Shown piece after piece: positions 1-8,940 of a stretch of 64,000 nt of DNA. The notes beneath the pieces are model-generated. The model searched no databases, was not told the DNA's origin, and was given only the letters and a program-made list of their open reading frames with translations. The translations under genes and the position numbers were made by a program. Position 1 is the stretch's first letter, and each line of letters begins with the position of its first letter. This DNA is from PALSA-894 sp963734185 (lineage in GTDB: Bacteria; Pseudomonadota; Alphaproteobacteria; Rhizobiales; Xanthobacteraceae). The stretch lies in contig CAVTGA010000001.1 in assembly GCA_963734185.1 (NCBI GenBank), positions 2,976,001 to 3,040,000 of the forward strand. The letters run 5' to 3'.

Positions 1-315
1 AATCTCGGTATCCTCTACGCCCGCGGCATCGGCGTCGATCAGAACCTGGCCGAGTCCTACAAGTGGTTCGCACTGGCCGCGGCCCAGGGCGACCAGGACG
101 CCGGCAAGAAGCGCGACGACGTCGGCGGCCGGCTCGACCAGCAGTCGCTGGTCGCGGCACGGCTCGCGGTGCAGACCTTCACGGCCGACCCGCCGCCCGA
201 GGACGCCATGAGCGTGAAAGCCCCGCCCGGCGGCTGGGACCGTACCGTGCCGGCCGCGGCGCCGCCGGCCAAGTCGAAGCCCGCAACGGTGCGGCGCAAG
301 ACCGGCACGACCTGA
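1..315 (+). CDS. C-terminal end of a SEL1-repeat (TPR-like) protein, 5'-truncated by window edge
   Basis: The frame is open from base 1 to a TGA. The first residues (NLGILYARGIGVDQNLAESY, then KWFALAAAQGD) form a SEL1 repeat, the short alpha-helical solenoid unit used in protein-protein interactions. After the last repeat comes a 50-residue Ala/Pro/Lys-rich tail. In Rhizobiales such C-terminal SEL1 blocks often end large PodJ-like or peptidoglycan-linked scaffold proteins, but the rest lies outside the window, so the parent family cannot be named. Confidence 0.8.
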   Translation, partial: NLGILYARGIGVDQNLAESYKWFALAAAQGDQDAGKKRDDVGGRLDQQSLVAARLAVQTFTADPPPEDAMSVKAPPGGWDRTVPAAAPPAKSKPATVRRKTGTT

Positions 316-439
316 CGGCGCATGCGGGAATGATCCCGCTCACGCCGTTGTTACGTCTTCGAGGCGCCGCGCACCGCCGCTCGGCCCCACAATGGTCGCA
401 TCCGCGGTGAACCTCGCACCCGGGCCTACGGACGTCCCA

Positions 440-1366
440 GTGCAAATCTACCTTCCGATCGCCGAACTGCCGGTCAACGTCTTCGTCATCCTCTTCATGG
501 GGGTCGCGGTCGGATTCATCTCGGGCATGTTCGGCATCGGCGGCGGCTTCCTGATGACGCCGCTGCTGATCTTCGTCGGCATCGCGCCGGCGGTCGCGGT
601 CGCGACGGTGGCAAGCCACGTCGCCGCGTCCTCGTTCTCCGGCGCGCTCAATTACTGGCGCCGGCGCGCGCTCGATCTCACCCTCGCCGCGATGCTGCTG
701 GTCGGCGGCATCCTCGGCACCGTGCTCGGCGTCTGGCTGTTCACGGTGCTGCGCCGTTACGGCCAGCTCGATCTGACCATCGGCCTGTCCTACCTCACGC
801 TGCTCTCGATCGTCGGCACCATGATGATCGTCGAGAGCGTGCGCGCGATCCTGCGCGCGCGCGAAGGCAAGCCGGCGGAGCTGCGCCGCCCCGGCAGCCA
901 CACCTGGGTGCACGGGCTGCCGCTGAAGATGCGCTTCAAGCAGTCGAAGATCTACGTCTCGGTCGTCCCGGTATGGGCGATCGGGTTGTTCATCGGCTTC
1001 ATCGGCGCGGTGATGGGCATCGGCGGCGGCTTCCTGCTGGTGCCGGCGCTGATCTACGTGCTGCGCGTGCCGACCGGCGTGGTGATCGGCACCGCCCAGG
1101 TCCTCACCCTCGTCACCATGGCCTGCGCCACCGTGCTGCACGCTTCCACCAACCACCTGGTCGATGCGGTGCTCGCCCTCATCCTGATGGTCGGCGGCGT
1201 GGTCGGCGCACAGTTCGGCGCCCGCGCCGGGCAGAAGTTCCGCGGCGAGCAGCTGCGGCTGTTCCTCGGCATCCTCGTCCTGCTGGTCGGCTTGCGCTTC
1301 GCGCTCGACCTGGTGGTGCCGCCGGCCGAATTGTTCGTGGTGCGGCCGATGGAGGACCTGCGGTGA
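440..1366 (+). CDS. TSUP (TauE/SafE) family anion permease
   Basis: Integral membrane protein of the 4-toluene sulfonate uptake permease family (TauE/SafE), usually exporting sulfite or organosulfur anions. It has two similar halves, each with a Gly-rich TSUP signature: GFISGMFGIGGGFLMTPLL near the start and GFIGAVMGIGGGFLLVPAL near the middle, plus about eight hydrophobic segments. The GTG at 440 gives the usual family N-terminus (MQIYLPIAELPVN); an in-frame ATG at 392 would add 16 residues. The stop overlaps the start of the next gene, so the two are translationally coupled. The substrate cannot be read from the sequence. Confidence 0.88.
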   Translation: MQIYLPIAELPVNVFVILFMGVAVGFISGMFGIGGGFLMTPLLIFVGIAPAVAVATVASHVAASSFSGALNYWRRRALDLTLAAMLLVGGILGTVLGVWLFTVLRRYGQLDLTIGLSYLTLLSIVGTMMIVESVRAILRAREGKPAELRRPGSHTWVHGLPLKMRFKQSKIYVSVVPVWAIGLFIGFIGAVMGIGGGFLLVPALIYVLRVPTGVVIGTAQVLTLVTMACATVLHASTNHLVDAVLALILMVGGVVGAQFGARAGQKFRGEQLRLFLGILVLLVGLRFALDLVVPPAELFVVRPMEDLR

Positions 1367-2142
1367 GCGTTCCCGCCCGTGCGCTGCTCGCCGCCTGCGT
1401 CCTCGCGCTCCCGCCCGCGCCGGCCGCGGCCGAGCGGCTGATCACCGTGCTGTCGACCCACCGCGTGCTCATCGCCTCGAACTTCACCGGCGCCGAGATC
1501 GTGCTGTTCGGCTCGGTCGAACGCGACGCGCAGACGGTGGCGCGGCGCGGCGGCTACGACATCGTGGTCACGGTGACCGGCCCGCGCCAGAACGTCGTGA
1601 CCTGGCGCAAGGATCGCATCGCCGGCATCTGGGTCAATGCCGCGGCGCGCACCTTCGTCCAGGTGCCGAGCTATCTCGCGGTGCTGGCCAACCGCGAGAT
1701 CGAACAGGTCGCCGACCCCGGCACGCTGAACCGGACCCAGACCGGGCTGGAGCGCAACATGTATCGGCAGGAGGTCGCGGGCGACGAAGCCGACGTGATC
1801 CGCGAGGACCCGTTCCGCCAGGCGTTCCTGCGCCTGCAGAAGGAGCGGCGGCTCTACCGCGAGGTCAAGGACGCGGTCACGCTGTTCACGCCGACCTTGT
1901 TCCGCAGCGCGATCCCGGTGCCCGACAACGCTCCGACCGGCACCTATAACGTGGACATCAAGCTGTTCGCCGACGGCACGCTGCTGGCGCGCACCACCAC
2001 GGCGCTCGAGGTGCAGAAGATCGCCTTCGAGCAGTTCGTCGCCACCGCCGCGCGCGAGCGCGCGCTGCTGTACGGGCTCGCGACCGTCATGATGGCGCTC
2101 ACCACCGGGTGGCTGGCGAGCGTGGTGTTCAGAAGGGATTGA
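1363..2142 (+). CDS. TIGR02186 family membrane-anchored protein, partner of TSUP permease
   Basis: 259-residue protein starting at a GTG that overlaps the TSUP stop (GTGA). An N-terminal signal segment (ALLAACVLALPPAPAAA) is followed by a predicted periplasmic domain and a single C-terminal membrane helix near residues 235-255. From memory it matches the TIGR02186 family, which in alphaproteobacteria sits directly after a TauE/SafE permease; the pair probably acts together in export of an anionic sulfur compound. Function beyond that is unknown. The last ~110 bases of the gene recur, decayed, at 7061-7171. Confidence 0.8.
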   Translation: MSVPARALLAACVLALPPAPAAAERLITVLSTHRVLIASNFTGAEIVLFGSVERDAQTVARRGGYDIVVTVTGPRQNVVTWRKDRIAGIWVNAAARTFVQVPSYLAVLANREIEQVADPGTLNRTQTGLERNMYRQEVAGDEADVIREDPFRQAFLRLQKERRLYREVKDAVTLFTPTLFRSAIPVPDNAPTGTYNVDIKLFADGTLLARTTTALEVQKIAFEQFVATAARERALLYGLATVMMALTTGWLASVVFRRD

Positions 2143-2224
2143 GCGGGAAGGCGTCGTTGCCGCAATCGGAGTCATGAACCCGGCGCTCCAAGACGACTAG
2201 AGCATTTAGCGATGAATCCATCAC

Positions 2225-2309
2225 CGTCATGCCCGGCCTTGTGCCGGGCATCCACGTCTTGCTTGCTGCACCAAAGACGTGGATGGCCGGGACAAGCCCG
2301 GCCATGACG
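2225..2309. repeat. Intergenic palindromic repeat (CGTCATGCCCGGC family)
   Basis: Near-perfect inverted repeat with arms reading cgtcatgcccggccttgtgc outward and its complement inward, separated by a short spacer. It is a REP-like element very common between genes in Bradyrhizobium and relatives. It would form a strong hairpin between the TIGR02186 gene and the convergent MFS gene and may act as a bidirectional transcription barrier. The rest of the 2143-2500 gap shows nothing else. Confidence 0.75.
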
Positions 2310-2500
2310 ATGGATGGGCTGGTGCATTCCAAGTTGAAAACGCTCCAGGCGCGCGCGATTACGCTTGGCCTCCGTCGCGGTCCGCGCCAGGGTACCGCGC
2401 GGCGGTGCTGAGGAGGGCCTACAGTATAGGACCAAGACCGCCTGCCGTTTTGCGCGAGACCTTCGCCGTCGGCTGGGCCGAGCAGGCGGACGAAATCGAC

Positions 2501-3862
2501 TTACGCCTTGCCTTCTGCCAGTCGATCGAGCCACGCCTTATCTTCCACGCGCAGCAGATAGGGGTTGAACAGCTGCGCCGCGCAGAACAGCGCGAGCAGC
2601 AATCCGAGCGCGGCGAGAACGTGACCCGGATCGAAGACCGCAGAGAACGAGCCCGCCGAAAGCGCTCCGAGCGGCAGACTGCACTGCGCAATCAGGCGCC
2701 GCACCGAAAACACCCGTCCTTGCAGCTCGCGCGGCGTCTGAGCCTGCCAGATCGTCTGCGAATGGGCGTTCAGGAGAGGACTCATCAGCGAGAATGTCAG
2801 TGCGGCACCTGCCGCGACGAACAGGAGCGACGTCAGGCCGAACACCATGTCGGCGATGCCTCCCAACAGCATCGGAACCACGACTCCATAGATGCGCTTG
2901 GTCTTGAGCCCGCCCCAGGTCGTCATCAACAAGCCTCCGGCTACGCCGCCGAGGCCGCTCATCGTTCCCATCAGTGCCAGTGCGGCCTCATAGGTGAACC
3001 CGCGCGCCATCCAGTCGGATGCGAAATTGAACTTGACCAGCAGCGGGGTGAGGACGCTTCCGGTACCGCCGACAAAGTTGGCGAGCGTGAAGGTGCCCAA
3101 AAGCCACAACAGCGGGCGGCGACGCCAGACATAGAGGATGCCCTCGCGGATATCGCTCCAGATGCTGGTCTCGATCTTGCCGCCGGCGCCGACGTCGCTG
3201 CGCTGCGGCGAGGGTATCTGAACGACCAGCAGCACTGCCGCCGACGCGACGAACGTCAACGCATTGATGGCGATGCAAAGCGCTACACCGTGGCTGATGG
3301 CGGTAAGCGGAGCAGGCGACTCCGCGCCCGGGATCGCGGCCACCACGATGACCAGCGCCGCCAGCGCGGGCGAGACGATGCCGGAACTCCACCAAGTCGT
3401 CTGCATCATGCCGTTGGCACGCGGCAGCAACCGGTCGGGAACCAGCATCGCATAGGACGAGTCGAACGCCGCATAGTGGAATGCGCCGGCGAGCGCGCTG
3501 ACGATGCCGGTGCAGACCAGCATCCATAATTGCAGGTTAGCGCTGAGCATCAGACCGACGATCAAAAGACAAATCAGGCCGTTAAGCATGTCGGCCGCCA
3601 TCATCGTACGCCTACGATCGTGTCGGTCGGCGAAGGCGCCGGCCACCGGGGCAGCGAAAACGACCGGCACGAAAAAAGCGAGATTGAGCGTCGTGAGCGC
3701 GAGGGCGAGCTCTGCTCTTTGCTCGGGTGCGGGATAAAGGCCCTGCACCAGATAGACGTTCAGCGCAAAGCCCATCATGGCGCCGCCGACCACCGATAGA
3801 GATTGCGTCAGCCAGACGATCGTGAACGTGCGAAAACCATGCGCAGGCGGAGTGTAGGTCAT
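2501..3862 (-). CDS. MFS exporter (EntS/MFS_3-like)
   Basis: 453-residue major facilitator with about 12 hydrophobic segments. The loop after helix 2 carries the MFS signature (AGAFADRHDRRRTMMAADM), and the closing segment LQGRVFSVRRL is typical of the EntS/MFS_3 subgroup that exports siderophores or drugs. The start at 3862 (MTYTPPAHGF) places the first helix normally; upstream in-frame codons add 53 residues of non-membrane sequence and are less likely. It faces away from the protease-PLD gene across a ~300 bp gap. Substrate unknown. Confidence 0.85.
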   Translation of the reverse strand: MTYTPPAHGFRTFTIVWLTQSLSVVGGAMMGFALNVYLVQGLYPAPEQRAELALALTTLNLAFFVPVVFAAPVAGAFADRHDRRRTMMAADMLNGLICLLIVGLMLSANLQLWMLVCTGIVSALAGAFHYAAFDSSYAMLVPDRLLPRANGMMQTTWWSSGIVSPALAALVIVVAAIPGAESPAPLTAISHGVALCIAINALTFVASAAVLLVVQIPSPQRSDVGAGGKIETSIWSDIREGILYVWRRRPLLWLLGTFTLANFVGGTGSVLTPLLVKFNFASDWMARGFTYEAALALMGTMSGLGGVAGGLLMTTWGGLKTKRIYGVVVPMLLGGIADMVFGLTSLLFVAAGAALTFSLMSPLLNAHSQTIWQAQTPRELQGRVFSVRRLIAQCSLPLGALSAGSFSAVFDPGHVLAALGLLLALFCAAQLFNPYLLRVEDKAWLDRLAEGKA

Positions 3863-4065
3863 CGCCGATAAGCCCGCTGCTCTGTTGCTGCGTTGGAATT
3901 CGCGCAGACGCCGACAAAGCGTCGCCTTGATTTCGGTTTTATTCCAACTCGCTACGGCCTGAAAACCGATGCGAATGCGGTGAATTGATCCTTTCAGCCG
4001 GTCGGTTATCCTCGTCCTCACCGCACTGGCGGCTGGTCCGGCGCCGTGCCGGCACTCAAATAACG

Positions 4066-4094
4066 CTGACGTACAACTTGGAATGGCGTATACT
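4066..4094 (+). promoter_or_regulatory. Putative sigma70-type promoter for the protease-PLD gene
   Basis: CTGACG (5/6 to TTGACA), a 17-bp spacer, then TATACT (5/6 to TATAAT). It would start transcription near 4101, about 58 bases before the ATG. A tandem repeat of roughly 20 bases (ccatccgggtttt...) lies in the leader. This is a pattern match only. Confidence 0.5.
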
Positions 4095-4158
4095 CCGCTA
4101 CCATCCGGGTTTTGCCATCGCCATCCGGGTTTTCCCCCATCGCACGAGAACAGGTGTC

Positions 4159-6936
4159 ATGCCGCTCAATTTGACGACGAAAAAGATCACCGACTGGCTG
4201 CAAAACCTCGACCGCTTCGACCCGGCGCTCGCGCAAACTCTGAAAGCGCGCGCTGCCAAGGTTCAACCGCGCGCGCGGCGGGCCGGCCCGATGACCGAGG
4301 CCGTGGGCGGCGCGGCGCCGATGGACGTCCAGATGGTCATCGAAACCATGGTTCGCCCGGGCCGGCCCGTGCTTCCGATCAAGGGCGACAAGGTCGCGCG
4401 CGAGCCCGCGTTCATCGAACCTCCGGACGGCGAACTCATGGTGCAGCGGGTGCTCGCCGCCGCGCCGATCATCGAACCCATCATCCCGCTGGTCGGCCGC
4501 ATCGACGTCGCCAACTTTCCCCGCAACGCGAGCTTCCTCGGCACCGGATGGCTGATCGACCCCGAAATCGTGGTCACCAACAGCCATGTCGCCGAGTTGA
4601 TCGGCCGACGCGACGGCCGCAGCTTCACGTTCCTGCCCGGACGCTTCGGTGACCCGATCGAGGTGAGCGTGAACTGGAAGCGCGAGATGGACAGTTCCGA
4701 CAGTCTCGCCACGCCGATTGAAAGCATCATCTTCATCGAGTCGAGGCAAAAAGCCGATATCGCCTTTCTCAAGATCAAGCGCCGGAGCGATGGCACACGC
4801 CAGGACCGTATCCTGCTCGCCGACGCCGATGCCGCCCCGGGGACCTCGATCGCGGTGATCGGCTATCCGGCGCGGGCGGGCGAAGACGTCATTCCCGACC
4901 AGGCCTGGATGGAGCGCGTCTTTGGCGGGCGCTATGACGTCAAGCGCGCCGCGCCGGGCATGGTCACGCCGAATTCGCGCGGCTGGGCGACCCATGACTG
5001 CACGACGCTGGGCGGCAATTCGGGCTCGGCTGCCATCGACCTGGCGACCGGCAAAGCCGTCGCGCTGCATTTCGCCGGCGCCTATGTGCTCGAGAACTAT
5101 GCCGTCCCGGCGTCGACCATCCGCGATTACATCAAGCGGAAACCGTGGCGTGTAGAAACCGTCAACACCACGGGCGGTGACGACGGCGATAGCGCCGCGG
5201 GCGTGCCGCAGGCGCCGCAGGCGCCTGCGCCCTCGCCGCTTTCCGCCGCCGTCCAGACGCAAGCGGCCTCGGTTTCCATTACCCTGCCGCTCACCATCAC
5301 CGTTTCGATCGGCAGTCCGGTCACCGCCGGCGCCACGGGCGGCGCCGGCGCGGCCACCGAGACGGCGCCGATCGAGGAGGCGGTGCGCCGTTTTGCGGCG
5401 GCCAATTCCGGCAATGGCATCCTGCGCGTGCGCTCCGGCCTCGCGATCCGGAACGGCGAATTCACCGATACGCCCTGCGTTCACGTGGTCGCTCATCCGG
5501 AACGGGTCGGCGCGGTCCGCGCGCGCTGCCCTGCCGCCTATCTCGGCCATCCGGTCGAGGTGCGCCCGGCGACCATCGGCGAAATGGTCGGTGGCGACGA
5601 CGTCATCAGCGAGGCCGTGATCACCTCGATCGCCTACAACGACGACGAGCGAACCGGCCCGGGATTCAGCTTCGCTGCGGTCAACGAGGACATGGAATTG
5701 CTCTGCTGCGTCGGTCCGGAGCGGAGCTGGTCGGTGTTGTCGAGCTTCATCGCCAACGCGCAGGGCCGGATGGTCTCTTCGATCTACGAGTTTCACGCCA
5801 AGCACATTGCCGACGCCATCGAGGAGCGGCTCGACGGCGGCGTGAAGATGGCGCTGGTGATGGACCCCGCCACGCGGGTGACCAAGGCCGGAGTCGGCAC
5901 CGGCGACTTCAATCGCAAGACCGTGTTCCCGCGCTGGGCTGACGATTTCAGCTTCGACCGCATCTACGTGCCCAAGGGCTCGAGCGGCCTGGTCGCCAAT
6001 TCCTATCACATCAAGGTGACGGTGGACGACGACGACCGGTTCTGGCTCTCGAGCGGCAACTGGAAGAATTCGAGCCAGCCGAACATCGCGCCGGGCGATC
6101 TCGACAGTCCGGCCAAGATCAAGGCGAAGAAGGGCAACCGCGAATGGCACGTGGTGATCAAGAACACCGCGCTGGCCGAGCGCTACCGCAATCATATCCT
6201 TGCCGACCTGGAGTTCTCCAAGGAGAACGGCGGACGCGAGGAGGCGCTGGTCGAGGACGTGTTCGTCGACGTCCCGATCGCCGTCGAAGAAGCGATCGAG
6301 CTCGAGGCGGGCGCGCCGACGCGCATCTTTCAACCGCTCGAAATCAACCGCCGCGTCAAGGTCAAGCCGCTGCTGACCCCCGACCGCGAGGGCAAGATCT
6401 ATACCGACGCGGTGCTCGACCTGATCGAGTCGGCGGAGGAACAGCTTCTGTTCCAGATCCCCTACATCGATTCGCACAAGGAATCGGCGGCGGGCAATCT
6501 GGAGAAGCTGGTCAAGGCGGTGATCAAGAAGTCGAAGCAGATCGACGACGTCCGCATCATCCTGCGCTCCGACCACAATGCCTGGGTCCCCGGCGCCGAG
6601 GATCTCAAGAAGCGCGGGCTCAATCTGCGCAAGTGCCTGAAGCATCTGCCCAAGACCCACACCAAGGGCATGATCGCCGACGGCGAGCGCGTCCTGGTCG
6701 GCAGCCACAACTGGAGCGGCTCCGGCGTGACGCTCAACCGCGATGCGAGCCTGCTGTTCGACGACGGCGAGATCGCGAAATACTACCGCGATGTCTTCGA
6801 GCTGGATTGGGGCCGCGCATCGGACCCGATCATCCCGGAGTCTGCGCTCACCGAGGCGCCGCGCATTGCCGATCCGGAGAGCCCGGTGCCGCCCGGCTTC
6901 CGCCGCATCACGCTCGAGGAGTTCCTCGAGGGGTGA
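4159..6936 (+). CDS. Trypsin-like serine protease fused to tandem HKD phospholipase D domains
   Basis: 925 residues. A short N-terminal helical region precedes a chymotrypsin/V8-fold protease (about 110-330) with a complete triad: His143 (VVTNSHVAEL), Asp200 (KADIAFLKI) and Ser288 (LGGNSGSAA). A Pro/Ala-rich linker (335-400) and a domain I do not recognise (about 405-530) follow. The C-terminal half holds two HKD motifs of the phospholipase D/nuclease superfamily: His617-Lys619-Asp624 and His834-Lys836-Asp841, the latter in HTKGMIADGERVLVGSHNWS. Two HKD motifs form one active site, cutting phosphodiesters of lipids or nucleic acids. No signal peptide or membrane helix is seen, so it is probably cytoplasmic. 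The gene is alone in its transcription unit. A protease joined to an HKD effector suggests a conflict or defence role (inference). Confidence 0.85.
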   Translation: MPLNLTTKKITDWLQNLDRFDPALAQTLKARAAKVQPRARRAGPMTEAVGGAAPMDVQMVIETMVRPGRPVLPIKGDKVAREPAFIEPPDGELMVQRVLAAAPIIEPIIPLVGRIDVANFPRNASFLGTGWLIDPEIVVTNSHVAELIGRRDGRSFTFLPGRFGDPIEVSVNWKREMDSSDSLATPIESIIFIESRQKADIAFLKIKRRSDGTRQDRILLADADAAPGTSIAVIGYPARAGEDVIPDQAWMERVFGGRYDVKRAAPGMVTPNSRGWATHDCTTLGGNSGSAAIDLATGKAVALHFAGAYVLENYAVPASTIRDYIKRKPWRVETVNTTGGDDGDSAAGVPQAPQAPAPSPLSAAVQTQAASVSITLPLTITVSIGSPVTAGATGGAGAATETAPIEEAVRRFAAANSGNGILRVRSGLAIRNGEFTDTPCVHVVAHPERVGAVRARCPAAYLGHPVEVRPATIGEMVGGDDVISEAVITSIAYNDDERTGPGFSFAAVNEDMELLCCVGPERSWSVLSSFIANAQGRMVSSIYEFHAKHIADAIEERLDGGVKMALVMDPATRVTKAGVGTGDFNRKTVFPRWADDFSFDRIYVPKGSSGLVANSYHIKVTVDDDDRFWLSSGNWKNSSQPNIAPGDLDSPAKIKAKKGNREWHVVIKNTALAERYRNHILADLEFSKENGGREEALVEDVFVDVPIAVEEAIELEAGAPTRIFQPLEINRRVKVKPLLTPDREGKIYTDAVLDLIESAEEQLLFQIPYIDSHKESAAGNLEKLVKAVIKKSKQIDDVRIILRSDHNAWVPGAEDLKKRGLNLRKCLKHLPKTHTKGMIADGERVLVGSHNWSGSGVTLNRDASLLFDDGEIAKYYRDVFELDWGRASDPIIPESALTEAPRIADPESPVPPGFRRITLEEFLEG

Positions 6937-7060
6937 CGCCGGCTTCATCCGGAAGAGCGACCGCGGCGACACTGCCGAGATCGCCGAGCTTGCCTTCGTA
7001 GGGCGCGCAAAGCGAAACGTGCCCGCCGCTCGCCACCCGCGCGCGGGCACGGTGACAGCG

Positions 7061-7171
7061 CGCTGCTGGCGCGCACCACCACGGCGCTGGAGGTGCAGAA
7101 GGTCGCCTTCGAGCAGTTCGTCGCCACCGCCGCGCGGTAGCGCGCATTGCTGTACGGGCTCGCGACCGTCA
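7061..7171 (+). pseudogene. Decayed copy of the 3' end of the TIGR02186-type gene
   Basis: These 111 bases align without gaps to 1979-2089 inside the intact TIGR02186-type gene, with a handful of substitutions. One converts a codon to TAG right after a stretch coding for ARTTTALEVQKVAFEQF. No start or upstream part is present. This direct repeat, together with the original, brackets the MFS and protease-PLD genes. In 6937-7060 only a fragment of the gtagggcg(c/g)gcaaagcg repeat family is visible. Confidence 0.8.
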
Positions 7172-7273
7172 AAGCCCCCCTAAGACGAAACGGAATTGAA
7201 CCGACGCTACCGAGGAAGAACAGAGCCGAAAACCGGATTCCCGAAGGAATTCCCAACGGCACTCGCTAAGTGC

Positions 7274-7310
7274 TGGCGCGCCCGGAAAGATTCGAACTTC
7301 CGATCCCAAG
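7274..7310 (-). other. 3' end of a tRNA-Arg-like gene; possible attachment-site remnant
   Basis: Read on the minus strand this gives a complete T arm (GGAAG-TTCGAAT-CTTTC), then CGGGCGC, a discriminator G and an encoded CCA. The acceptor strand would pair with GCGCCCG, the usual 5' end of several alphaproteobacterial tRNA-Arg genes, but no such 5' half, D arm or anticodon arm lies upstream. Integrative elements often duplicate exactly this portion of a tRNA gene. No integrase is visible nearby. Between 7172 and 7541 I see nothing else. Confidence 0.5.
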
Positions 7311-7541
7311 ATTCATGGGCTGATCCCTTCTTTGATTTCTCGAACGAATTTTGCAAACCGGTCACCTTTCGACGCGGTCGGATTAGTACCTTGGCTTCCG
7401 AACTGCAAACCAATTCAGCCTCATGGGATTTCCGTTTTCCCCGGACCACGGACCAATCTTTGAGTCCTACCTCGGGTAGACGCGCGCAACAACTGATTGA
7501 TACACTTCTCCAGTACTAGCCTCGGCGGAGGGGACGCGGAA

Positions 7542-8528
7542 ATGTCAGACGCTCCGGTTAGTGACGCCGAAGTCGCAAAGATATTGATGCAGGAGTATGT
7601 AAGCGCACGCCAAGAAATCGTGATGCACATCCAGCACTTTAAGACTCAGGAACGCTACGCATCCCTTCTCCTAGCTCTTGGCGGCATCATCGTCGCTATA
7701 CTCCTTCAAGGCGACACCATGAGCCTTCCAGGCATAAGTGGGTCTCTCCCGCGCACCGCTTGGGCTGACCTTCTGCTGATTTTCACGATTACAACGGTCG
7801 TCTATTTCGTCTTGTTTGGCGCGCTCGCAAGCCAGTTTGCCGCTTCGATCCTGGCGGAGCGAGTATTGCGGATTGAAGACGAAATAAATCGTTGCCTTCG
7901 TGGGCCTCGATTGATCTGGGAACGCTTGTCACCACTGGTGTATTCGAACCGAACTCCGATGCTCTACAAGATGCCCACTGCGGGCGGCGCTCTCGCTTCA
8001 ATACTTCTCATCGCGATGTTCGCTATCGTTCTTCCGTTTATCACTCTGACGAAAGTTCTTTGCAAGGGCGCCGACGGCCTCCTGATTGTCGCTACGTTCT
8101 TTCTCGCTACCTATCTCATTGCGATGCCAGCAATCGCCGTTCGCGTTGCGATCTATGCCACAGGTCAGGTACGTGACGATGCAAGACAGGTCTTCGGCGA
8201 CTTTGTTCCTGGCAATAACACTGCATTGCGTCGGACCGGCGCAGGGATATTGATCGGAATTATCCTCGGTTCTCTTTGCTTGAGCGCCGTATTTGTTTGG
8301 TGGCTACCCACTCCGACAGTGTGTGCTTACGTCCAATCATCTCAAGTCAAGTCTGCGATCACACCGGCACCCCGCACCGAAGTCTTGGCGACGAGGAGCA
8401 GGTTGACGCTCAAAGCCGCCCTTATAGCCGCGCCCTTGCGAGGTATGAGACCAACGCGCGAAAAACGCGTGTGGCAGGCAAATGCAGCTCGGTTTCCCCT
8501 CTCCCGCGCGAGCGGGAGAGGGTCATAG
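7542..8528 (+). CDS. Hypothetical multi-pass membrane protein
   Basis: 328 residues, not recognised. A hydrophilic N-terminus (MSDAPVSDAEVAKILMQEYV) precedes about five hydrophobic segments, near 40-58, 78-98, 150-172, 187-207 and 243-263. The ATG follows a purine-rich GGCGGAGGGG ribosome site. Base composition is clearly less G+C-rich than the flanks, suggesting recent transfer. The last ~15 codons run into a palindromic repeat (coding for PLSRASGRGS), so the original C-terminus was probably altered by a repeat insertion. It lies just after the tRNA fragment. Confidence 0.6.
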   Translation: MSDAPVSDAEVAKILMQEYVSARQEIVMHIQHFKTQERYASLLLALGGIIVAILLQGDTMSLPGISGSLPRTAWADLLLIFTITTVVYFVLFGALASQFAASILAERVLRIEDEINRCLRGPRLIWERLSPLVYSNRTPMLYKMPTAGGALASILLIAMFAIVLPFITLTKVLCKGADGLLIVATFFLATYLIAMPAIAVRVAIYATGQVRDDARQVFGDFVPGNNTALRRTGAGILIGIILGSLCLSAVFVWWLPTPTVCAYVQSSQVKSAITPAPRTEVLATRSRLTLKAALIAAPLRGMRPTREKRVWQANAARFPLSRASGRGS

Positions 8529-8775
8529 CGAAGGCAAAGCCTTCGCGTTCTTTGCGCAAAGGACGCCCGGCGTATGGCGCCGGGCTATGCAGCGAAGCTG
8601 CGAGCCGGGTCTTCTTTGAACCACGAGCCCCTCTCCCGCCTCGGACCTGCGGTCCTCGGCACCCTCTCCCCGCTTCGCGGGGCGAGGGAGCGCGCGGCGC
8701 TTTTCAGCGCACATGCGATCGCCCTGCCCCTGTGGGGCAGGTGGCCGCGCGAAGCGAGGCCGGAGGGAGACTTTG
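8495..8775. repeat. Cluster of ccctctccc-type palindromic repeats
   Basis: Several inverted repeats in succession: ccctctcccgcgcgagcggg with its partner, then ccctctccccgc...gcggggcgaggg, then ccctgcccctgtggggcagg. They belong to a repeat family widespread in Rhizobiales intergenic DNA. The first overlaps the 3' end of the membrane-protein gene. The remaining bases to 8940 hold no recognisable gene. Confidence 0.7.
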
Positions 8776-8940
8776 CGTTTCGCTTCAGATCAAGAAGAAC
8801 GAAAGCTTCGACAGTGGTGGCCCAGATGATCCCCGCCCGAAAGGGCGGCCGGTGAAGCCGTGTGGGGAAAAGCGGTTTGCTTGGCTTGTTACGGGCAATG
8901 GCATGACAGTGTCTGTAGGTCGATCAGCAGATGGCAGGCA

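Noticed and set aside
4018..7050. Open frame of 1010 codons on the minus strand, opposite the protease-PLD gene
   Set aside because: It mirrors the codon structure of the plus-strand gene in G+C-rich DNA, has an extreme Arg/His/Asp/Ala composition and no recognisable domain. The plus strand has intact protease and HKD motifs.
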